Origin: Acidobacteriota bacterium
Lineage (GTDB): Bacteria; Acidobacteriota; Blastocatellia; Pyrinomonadales; Pyrinomonadaceae
Length of the DNA: 29,815 nt
Assembly (NCBI GenBank): GCA_023415725.1
Contig: JAEZJR010000166.1
Span: 1 to 29,815 of the forward strand
Direction of reading: 5' to 3'
Below, piece after piece: positions 23,904 through 29,815 of this stretch (position 1 is the first letter of the stretch; the number at the start of each line of letters is the position of its first letter). The position numbers and the translations under genes were made by a program. The notes under the pieces were generated by a model. That model was not told where the DNA came from. It searched no databases and saw only the letters and a program-made list of their open reading frames with translations.

Positions 23904-26900
23904 CTACTTCGGGTCGAGGTTCCACCAGTATTGCTCGGGCAGCGACTTCGCGGCGGGCCATACCTGATCGAGCGTGTTGCCGTCGTAAAGCTCACCGTTC
24001 TTCATCACCATGCGGATCGAATCCGAGTTGCGGATGTCTGCAAGCGGATCTTTATCGAGGATGATCAGATCCGCCAGTTTCCCCGGTTCGAGCGAACCGA
24101 GATCACCGTTGAGCCCGATGGCTTCCGCACCGAAGATCGTGGCGACCTTCAAGGCGTCGTGATTGCTCAGCCCGCCGGACTGGATCGACCAGAGTTCCCA
24201 GTGAACCCCGATCCCCTGCATCTGTCCGTGCCCGCCGATGCCGACCCTGCCGCCAGCCTTCACAACGTCAGCCGCGCCCTTCGCGATCCCGCTGAAGTTA
24301 TATTCCTCAGGGGCGAACCATTGCGGCCTGCGCCGGAGCATATCGTTCAACAGTTCCTTTGGTACGAACCGCCGGACCTTCGGGTTGTTGCGAACGTCCG
24401 TCGTTTGGAAGTAGTAGTTCTCACCCCACGGACCACCATACGCAACGAGCAAGGTCGGGGTGTAGTACGTCTTCGTACGTGCCACGAACTCCGTAACGTC
24501 CTTGTAGAGCGGCTGGATCGGGAGGGCATGTTCGTTGCCGGAATAACCGTCGATCATTTGTGAGAGATCGAGTTTCATATCGAGCGCTCCCTCGGTGGTC
24601 GGGGTTATTTTGTTTTCTCGCGATGCGATGGCGACCATCTGCCTCACATTGCGATCGCCAACGACATACTGCTTCAGCGTGTCCGTCTTGTAGGCGTCGC
24701 TGTATCGCTTGATGTAGTTGTTGGCGGATTCCTGATCCTCGATGCCGAGGCCCGAGAAGACGCCGGGGCCAGTAGTGTAAACTCGTGGGCCGATGATATC
24801 GCCGGTCTCGACCAGGTCGGCGTAGGCGTATACATCAGTGGTAGCGCTCTGCGGGTCGCGGGTGGTTGTGACGCCAAAAGCAAGATTCGCCAGATATTGC
24901 CACACCTGGTTTTGCTGGAGATCGCGCGGCGGCCACATATGGGCGTGCACGTCGACCATCCCGGGCATGATGGTTTTACCGGTAACGTCGATGGTTTTCG
25001 CCCCGGCAGGGATCGTTACCTTCCCTTTCGGCCCGATCGCGGCGATGCGGTTGTTTGTGACAACGATGTCGCCTTTCGGAATGATCTCGTCGCCCTTCAT
25101 CGTGACGATCTTCGCCCCGCTAAGGACAACAGTCCCCTCGGGACGTCTGCGGGGCTGTTCGACAACGATGTCGAACTCCTGCGGCTTGTCCTCATTGATG
25201 TTCTGGCGGTAAAGCTTCGTCCCCCAGGACCAACTCACTGACTTCCCGTCGGGTGCCCATTGAAGGTAGTCGCCGCCGAACGCGGACATCTTCTTGAACG
25301 GAACGTTCGCGGTCGGCCCCGCAAGGTTTACGTTTACGGTCTCCTTACCGGCTTTCGGAATCGTCACAAGGTAATGTTTGCCCTGCAGCTCGACGAACGC
25401 TTTATCGCCAGCGGGCGAGACCATCACGGTGCTTGCGGACGGCTGTTGCGGCGGCGTACCTTTGCCGGTTACCCGCATGTGCACGCGGCGGTCATAGCCG
25501 TCGAGTCGGACCGAAGCGACGCCCATACCGGTCGTCATGAAAACTCGGTTCGGATCGTTGGTGAAGTGCGGGAAGCGCCCACCCTGAGTCGGAGCGATCA
25601 GGGTTGATGCCCCGCCGTTTGCCGGGATGTAACGCAATTCCAGCGGGCCGCCGCCGTTGCGGCCGGTGACTTCACCCTCGGCACGGTGTTTTCCGTGCAG
25701 TATCTCTTCTTCAGGTGACGAATATTCGTGATCCTCGCGGATGTCGGCGAAAAGCTGGTCGTCGACGGACCCATTGATGAACGTGATCTTCGTACCGTCG
25801 GGCGAATATGTCGGGTATGAGTAGAACGCGGCATTGGTCGTAAGGCGTCGTGGGGAGCCTCCCGTCGCTGCCACAGTATTGATGTGTCCGCCCTGACGGT
25901 TCCACGTGACGAACGCGATGGTCGAGCCGTCCGGCGACCATGCCGGCATGAACTCACCATCTTCACCGTTGGTCAACCGGGTCGGCTTGCCGTCCGGCAG
26001 GTCTTTCACATAGACGCGGTTGAATGCTGTGAATGCCACGCGCTTTCCGTCAGGCGAGATCGCGGGATAGCGGATAAGGCGTGCTTTAACCGTCGGCGAG
26101 TCGTCCACTTTGTAGCTGAAATGGATCCGCGGGCCGATCTCCGCTTCCACATTCACGGTGAACGGGATGTTGGTCGCCTGCCCGGTCGCAAGATCCACCT
26201 TGGCGATCTTCCCATCGATCGGGACTATCAGCGACTTGCCGTCCGGCATGAAATCGTAACCGGGAAAAGTGTCGCGGGTCGCACGGGACTCCTGGTCGTC
26301 GCGGGTGACGTTATTGATCAGCCAGCGCTCGGTGTTCGACTCGAGATCGCGGATGCGGAGCGCCGTCTTCGTTTCAAAGCGAGTTGCGTAAACCAATTGC
26401 TTTCCATCGGGTGAAAGCAGCGGACGCATCGCGCTCCCTTGGGAATTCGTAATGCGGGAAACCTCGCTTGTTTCACGGTCGAAACGGAAGACTTGCCAGA
26501 TCGGGAACGTGACGTTGTAAGCGAATGACCCTTGCCGCTGAGCGAAATAAATGTAACGGCCGTCCGGTGATGCCTGAAGGCCCATTACGTTCATGCGTGG
26601 AGCGGGCGGGGGCCCAGGCTGCCCCGGAGTCGGAAGCGGGGGCGGGGCTGGTCCGATACTCACGCCGGAACCGCCTTCCTTGTGGTACATGAACGGATGG
26701 AACGTGCCGATAGCCTGGTCCGACTTCGAAACGATGATGTATTCACCGTCCGGGGTCCAGTTCGGCGAAACGTACATTGTCTTTTTGTCTTTCGTGATCG
26801 CTTTAGGCTCGGAACCGTCCGCCTTGGAGACCCAAACGTTTTCCGTACCGCTGCGGTCGCTAAGGAAAACGATCGACTTGCCGTCCGGCGAGAATTTCGG

Positions 26901-27224
26901 TTGGCTCTCGAACGACATACCGCCAATGATCTTCTTCGCTTGGCCGCCCGCGATCGGGAGCGTATAGATGTCGCCAAGAAGGTCGAAGACGATCGTCTGG
27001 CCGTCCGGTGAGACATCGAGAGACATCCAGGTCCCCTCGTCGGTCGTGAAGCGGATGGTCTCTGCCGGTTTGAGCGGCAGTTCCTCGGCCTTTTTCTCGT
27101 CTTTCTTCTCTTCTTTCTTTTCTTCGGGTTTCGGTTGGTCTTGGGCCAGCGTTACGGGCGGCAGGATAAAGGCTGCAGCCATCAGGGCGGTCAGGAATTT
27201 CCTGGACAATTCAGTCTTCAACAT
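23904..27224 (-). CDS. Exported TolB-like propeller / amidohydrolase fusion
   Basis: This 1106-residue exported protein has a signal peptide (FLTALMAAAFILPPVTLAQ) and a Lys/Glu linker (EEKKEEKKDEKKAEE). Its first 650 or so residues hold TolB/PD40 blades, each with SPDG (SLDVSPDGQTIVF, PKFSPDGKSIVFLSD, AWSPDGSTIAFVTWN). From about residue 700 follows a metal-dependent amidohydrolase, beginning with the IVTMKG strand, then TIMPGMVDVHAHMW with the HxH metal ligands, a later GGHGQMQGIGVHWELW, and the closing LEPGKLADLIILDKDPL. The cognate substrate is unknown; imidazolonepropionase-like relatives and prolidases share this layout. A good AGGAG precedes the ATG. No frameshift interrupts this unusually long reading frame. 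Confidence 0.9.
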   Translation of the reverse strand: MLKTELSRKFLTALMAAAFILPPVTLAQDQPKPEEKKEEKKDEKKAEELPLKPAETIRFTTDEGTWMSLDVSPDGQTIVFDLLGDIYTLPIAGGQAKKIIGGMSFESQPKFSPDGKSIVFLSDRSGTENVWVSKADGSEPKAITKDKKTMYVSPNWTPDGEYIIVSKSDQAIGTFHPFMYHKEGGSGVSIGPAPPPLPTPGQPGPPPAPRMNVMGLQASPDGRYIYFAQRQGSFAYNVTFPIWQVFRFDRETSEVSRITNSQGSAMRPLLSPDGKQLVYATRFETKTALRIRDLESNTERWLINNVTRDDQESRATRDTFPGYDFMPDGKSLIVPIDGKIAKVDLATGQATNIPFTVNVEAEIGPRIHFSYKVDDSPTVKARLIRYPAISPDGKRVAFTAFNRVYVKDLPDGKPTRLTNGEDGEFMPAWSPDGSTIAFVTWNRQGGHINTVAATGGSPRRLTTNAAFYSYPTYSPDGTKITFINGSVDDQLFADIREDHEYSSPEEEILHGKHRAEGEVTGRNGGGPLELRYIPANGGASTLIAPTQGGRFPHFTNDPNRVFMTTGMGVASVRLDGYDRRVHMRVTGKGTPPQQPSASTVMVSPAGDKAFVELQGKHYLVTIPKAGKETVNVNLAGPTANVPFKKMSAFGGDYLQWAPDGKSVSWSWGTKLYRQNINEDKPQEFDIVVEQPRRRPEGTVVLSGAKIVTMKGDEIIPKGDIVVTNNRIAAIGPKGKVTIPAGAKTIDVTGKTIMPGMVDVHAHMWPPRDLQQNQVWQYLANLAFGVTTTRDPQSATTDVYAYADLVETGDIIGPRVYTTGPGVFSGLGIEDQESANNYIKRYSDAYKTDTLKQYVVGDRNVRQMVAIASRENKITPTTEGALDMKLDLSQMIDGYSGNEHALPIQPLYKDVTEFVARTKTYYTPTLLVAYGGPWGENYYFQTTDVRNNPKVRRFVPKELLNDMLRRRPQWFAPEEYNFSGIAKGAADVVKAGGRVGIGGHGQMQGIGVHWELWSIQSGGLSNHDALKVATIFGAEAIGLNGDLGSLEPGKLADLIILDKDPLADIRNSDSIRMVMKNGELYDGNTLDQVWPAAKSLPEQYWWNLDPK

Positions 27225-27354
27225 ACGGAAAGGGGTCTCCTGTTTCGAATTTACGCTTGTTCGTTCGCAAGGATTTTAGGGAACTCCGGGTAATACGCCA
27301 AATGGCACCTTTCGGTTTCGCTTGGGTGTTGTATTTGCTAGACTTGGAGGTGCA

Positions 27355-28224
27355 ATGAAAGTACTTATTGCGGATGAATACGGGTTTTGTTTCGGCGTGG
27401 AACGTGCGGTCGAGATGGTTGAAGAAGCCGTCGCCCACGGCGACACCGTCCGCACGCTTGGGCCGCTGATCCATAACGAGCAGGAAATGGACCGGCTCGC
27501 GGAGGAGGGCGTTTCCACCATCAGCGAACCCGTTCAGATCCAGCGCGGCGAAACAGCAGTGATACGGGCACACGGCGTAACGCCTCAGATCCAGCAGGAG
27601 TTGGAGGAACGTGCGTCGAAGGTCGTCGATGCGACGTGCCCGTTCGTGACCCGCGTTCAGAAGCTCGCTGCGCGTGCCGCTGCGTCCGATCGGCATGTGA
27701 TAGTCGTCGGCAGCCCGGACCACCCCGAGATGATCGGCGTTAAAGGATACGCTCCCGACCACGCATTCATCATCCGCGATGAAACCGAGGTCGCTTCACT
27801 TCCGAGGCTAAAGAACCCGCTCGTTGTGTCGCAAACCACTATCAAGGCTAAGACGTTTTTCGATACGGCGGAGGCGATCAAATCGAAGACCGATGATGAG
27901 GTACAGGTAATAAATACCATTTGCTCCGCCACCCGCGACCGCCAGGATGCTGCCCGGGCTCTTTCAAACATGGTCGACGCTTTTTTCGTGATCGGAGGTC
28001 GACACTCCTCGAACAGCCTCAAACTGCTCGCCGTCTGCAAAGAGAACTGCGGCAAGAGCTTCCTCATCGAAACGGAAGCAGAGATCGATCCGGGCGATCT
28101 CGTCGGTGTCGAAACGGTCGGCGTAACGGCCGGCGCATCGACACCCGAATGGCTGATCCAGAGGGTCGTGAGCCGTCTCGAGGAGATCGGCACGTCCGTC
28201 TCAGCCGATATGTCGTTGAAATAG
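27355..28224 (+). CDS. ispH: 4-hydroxy-3-methylbut-2-enyl diphosphate reductase (IspH/LytB)
   Basis: This last enzyme of the MEP isoprenoid pathway reduces HMBPP to IPP and DMAPP with a [4Fe-4S] cluster. It has 289 residues, with the three cluster cysteines Cys12 (GFCFGV), Cys95 (DATCPFV) and Cys190 (ICSATRDRQ). HNEQE, RAHG and GGRHSSNS complete the active site. The standard DATCP and SQTTIKAKTFF segments are present. The ATG at 27355 is fixed by GGAGG four bases upstream and by the conserved short N-terminus; the longer in-frame opening adds only shadow sequence. It is followed by a very strong terminator and is probably a single-gene unit divergent from the propeller-amidohydrolase. Confidence 0.95.
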   Translation: MKVLIADEYGFCFGVERAVEMVEEAVAHGDTVRTLGPLIHNEQEMDRLAEEGVSTISEPVQIQRGETAVIRAHGVTPQIQQELEERASKVVDATCPFVTRVQKLAARAAASDRHVIVVGSPDHPEMIGVKGYAPDHAFIIRDETEVASLPRLKNPLVVSQTTIKAKTFFDTAEAIKSKTDDEVQVINTICSATRDRQDAARALSNMVDAFFVIGGRHSSNSLKLLAVCKENCGKSFLIETEAEIDPGDLVGVETVGVTAGASTPEWLIQRVVSRLEEIGTSVSADMSLK

Positions 28225-28240
28225 GTCGGAACCGTTGAAT

Positions 28241-28280
28241 GAAAAAGCCTGAAGGAGCGATCTCCTTCAGGCTTTTTCCT
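28241..28280. terminator. Strong bidirectional terminator between ispH and the glycine-zipper gene
   Basis: A perfect 17-bp stem (28241-28257 with 28262-28278) carries a CGAT tetraloop. The A-run on one side and T-run on the other give a U-tract in either direction. It lies 17 bases after the ispH stop and 17 bases before the end of the convergent gene, so it can stop both transcripts. Confidence 0.9.
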
Positions 28281-28296
28281 TTATTGTTTTTGATGC

Positions 28297-29016
28297 TTAC
28301 GGGTTCACTTCGGCGAATTTGGGAAGCGACACCGCACGGTTGAGATAAACGGTGAATTCCGTACCGGATTCGACCTTGGCCTCCTCGCCTTTGGTGTAGC
28401 GTTCACCAAGAAAACCGCCCCCAGCACCCAAAAGAGCTCCCACCAGAGCACCTTTCCCTCCGCCAACCGCCGCACCCAAAATCGCTCCGCCGGCCGCACC
28501 ACCGCCATACCATATGACTTTGCGGTGTTTCATGCGGTCGCCGCGGGCGGTGCCTTCGTTGTCGGATTTGGCATCGTCGGCGTTAAGTTCGGTGAGGGAG
28601 CCGCTAATGGCGCGTTTGGATCCGTTGGGGAGAACGACCTGGACGAAGGAGACGTCAAGGGCTCCGGGTTTGCCCTTTTTCTGTGCGCGGGCGACCGAGT
28701 CGACGCGGCCGACGATCTCGCTGCCTTCGGGGATGACCACGGCCCCGGTGGTCGAGTAAACCGGTTCGCGCACCGTTACGGTGAAGCGATCGCCGACGCG
28801 GGCGGTCTTGGAACTCAGCTCTTCATTCATCCGGACGCGGATGCGTTTGCCCGCAGCCACGGTGTATAGCTTGGCGGCAGGGGCCCGTTTGGTGACGGTG
28901 GCCTTGCGGATCACCGGCCTTTTCTTGCGTGTCTGGGCCGAGGCATCGCCGGCGAACGAAACCAGGAATGCCGACAAAAGCGTCGACATGATCGCGAAAT
29001 TGAGTATTTTCTTCAT
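28297..29016 (-). CDS. Exported glycine-zipper protein, function unknown
   Basis: This 239-residue protein has a signal peptide MKKILNFAIMSTLLSAFLVS ending at about residue 28 (GDASAQ), so the mature protein is exported. It has a basic segment (TRKKRPVIRKATVTKRAP) and a beta-rich domain including RIRVRMNEELSSKTARVGD and AVVIPEGSEIVGRVDSVARA. Near the C-terminus is a glycine zipper (GGAAGGAILGAAVGGGKGAL, continuing with GALLGAGGGFLGERY), typical of proteins that pack in or across membranes, then a short beta tail. The preferred ATG at 29016 has AGGAGG about eight bases upstream; a longer frame to 29076 lacks any signal. No named family is recognised; a conserved envelope protein is likely. Confidence 0.75.
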   Translation of the reverse strand: MKKILNFAIMSTLLSAFLVSFAGDASAQTRKKRPVIRKATVTKRAPAAKLYTVAAGKRIRVRMNEELSSKTARVGDRFTVTVREPVYSTTGAVVIPEGSEIVGRVDSVARAQKKGKPGALDVSFVQVVLPNGSKRAISGSLTELNADDAKSDNEGTARGDRMKHRKVIWYGGGAAGGAILGAAVGGGKGALVGALLGAGGGFLGERYTKGEEAKVESGTEFTVYLNRAVSLPKFAEVNP

Positions 29017-29340
29017 CCCTATCCCTCCTGAAATTACCGCTTTACGGGCACGCGTGCCTCGAAACGGTGAACGCAATCGTTGTGACGCTTTCGAGACGCC
29101 CTAACGTTGCAGAAAAAACTACTTACAGGCTTCAATTCTACTCCAATCGTAAACTGCCGGTGAAAGAATTTACGGGCGAAACATTTTCCTGAAAGTTCAG
29201 CGGCATTCGATGTATAGTGTTGACGTAACCGACAATTGATTGCGATTCATCGATCTCCGTGCCCCCCGGAGCCACGTATCCGGGGGCGATTTTTTCAGCG
29301 ATTGGCCGACGGGATCGTTCGAGTGAGGTAGCCGCCGAAT
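29017..29340. other. Divergent intergenic region with leader elements of the DUF5658 gene
   Basis: This 324-base gap holds no gene that I can support. It contains the AGGAGG of the minus-strand glycine-zipper gene at its left edge. For the plus-strand gene it has a -10-like TATAGT at 29213-29218 with a poor -35, and the attenuator-like hairpin at 29255-29295. The stretch 29040-29200 shows nothing recognisable. Confidence 0.6.
29255..29295 (+). promoter_or_regulatory. Possible transcription attenuator in the DUF5658 leader
   Basis: GCCCCCCGGA (29261-29270) and TCCGGGGGC (29279-29287) form a GC-rich hairpin with one bulged base, followed by T6 at 29290-29295, 45 bases before the ATG. An upstream CTCCG (29255-29259) can instead pair with CGGAG (29267-29271), which overlaps the terminator's left arm, so the two folds exclude each other. 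This is the logic of an attenuator; the signal is unknown. No riboswitch class I know is recognisable. Confidence 0.5.
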
Positions 29341-29706
29341 ATGCATTTGTTCCGGGAGACATTCCTGCTGTTTTCGCTGAATCTGCTCGACGCGATCCTG
29401 ACGCTCATATGGGTCCGAAGCGGTGTTGCTCCGGAGGGAAATGAACTGATGGCGGGCCTGCTGGATATGGGCAACGTGCCCTTCCTCGCGGCAAAGATCG
29501 CGATGGGGACGTTCGCGGCGATAGTTCTGCTTCGATGGGGCAACCGGAAGCTCGCTAGATACGGGGTCACCGTTGCTCTGGCAGTCTACATCAGCGTGAT
29601 GGGGATCCACCTGATGACCTATCTGACCGCGGTCGGGTATCTCTCGACCTTATTGCCGCACCAACCCATCGCCGAAGCGGTCGAGGCACTGCGCGCAAGT
29701 TTGTAA
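29341..29706 (+). CDS. Small DUF5658-like integral membrane protein
   Basis: This 121-residue hydrophobic protein has about four membrane helices. Its first segment, FLLFSLNLLDAILTLIWV, is a DUF5658 hallmark, with the LDA/LT pattern at the start and GNELMAGLL between helices one and two. The third and fourth helices are FAAIVLLRWGNRKL (edge) and VALAVYISVMGIHLMTYL. The function of the family is unknown. The ATG is preceded by a weak GAGG and by the attenuator-like hairpin. It appears to be transcribed alone, with a hairpin after its stop codon. Confidence 0.75.
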   Translation: MHLFRETFLLFSLNLLDAILTLIWVRSGVAPEGNELMAGLLDMGNVPFLAAKIAMGTFAAIVLLRWGNRKLARYGVTVALAVYISVMGIHLMTYLTAVGYLSTLLPHQPIAEAVEALRASL

Positions 29707-29733
29707 AAATCTTGTAAAATATGGCAAACCGAG

Positions 29734-29763
29734 GCTCTCGACGGGAAACCGTCGGGAGCTTTT
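29734..29763 (+). terminator. Hairpin with GAAA tetraloop after the DUF5658 gene
   Basis: An 11-bp stem (29734-29744 with 29749-29759, one G-T wobble) closed by a GAAA tetraloop is followed by TTTT, 27 bases after the stop codon. It is the likely terminator of the DUF5658 gene. It could alternatively be a leader hairpin of a gene beyond the window, as TTGTAAAA repeats at 29701 and 29712 resemble promoter sequence. Confidence 0.65.
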
Positions 29764-29815
29764 CGACGTAGTTTTAAACAACTCTGAAAGGGGTTTCGGT
29801 CATCCAAGACTGACG

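Noticed and set aside
29720..29763. GGCAAACC followed by a hairpin, recalling the start of a cyclic-di-GMP riboswitch
   Set aside because: The remaining conserved GEMM elements (GACGCAAAGC and the second stem) are absent.

Overview
The window reads as ordinary chromosome from a moderately GC-rich, Gram-negative, probably aerobic bacterium. It has a TonB-type periplasmic domain, many signal peptides, a Tat-exported amidase, a type IV prepilin and a type II NADH dehydrogenase. An AroD-AroE fusion, a TolB-propeller/amidohydrolase fusion of about 1100 residues, and many small exported proteins of unknown function together suggest Acidobacteriota, perhaps Blastocatellia. This placement is inferred from gene content and was not tested. 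I see no phage, insertion sequence, CRISPR array or plasmid functions.

Layout. 1-1.9 kb (+): rlmB, a zinc-ribbon membrane protein and a small AT-rich TonB-C protein. 1.9-9.7 kb (-): a secreted propeller protein directly abutting an SDR dehydrogenase; a stand-alone ndh with its own terminator; and a tight, overlapping operon of a TspO-like membrane protein, aroDE and a ThiF/MoeB-type adenylyltransferase. 9.9-12.4 kb (+): a 69-residue exported Lys/Pro-rich peptide behind a clear sigma-54 promoter, then an orphan hybrid histidine kinase. 12.5-14.6 kb (-): a PQQ-type sugar dehydrogenase, tRNA-Val(CAC), and a prepilin whose stop codon is only 6 bases from the tRNA.

14.9-20.2 kb (+): MoxR ATPase, DUF58 protein, then an ECF sigma/anti-sigma pair and an exported DUF4097-like protein. 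20.2-27.2 kb (-): Tat amidase, a helicase that has only the second motor lobe, a REP-like inverted repeat, and the propeller-amidohydrolase. 27.4-29.8 kb: ispH (+), a glycine-zipper exported protein (-), and a DUF5658 membrane protein (+) whose leader carries an attenuator-like pair of competing hairpins.

How the parts may work together. Housekeeping functions are rRNA methylation, isoprenoid synthesis, the shikimate pathway, respiration and a tRNA. They are interspersed with cell-envelope functions and three regulatory modules: the sigma-54 promoter, the ECF/anti-sigma pair and the hybrid kinase. The sigma-54-driven peptide and the lobe-2-only helicase with its adjacent repeat are the least conventional items.
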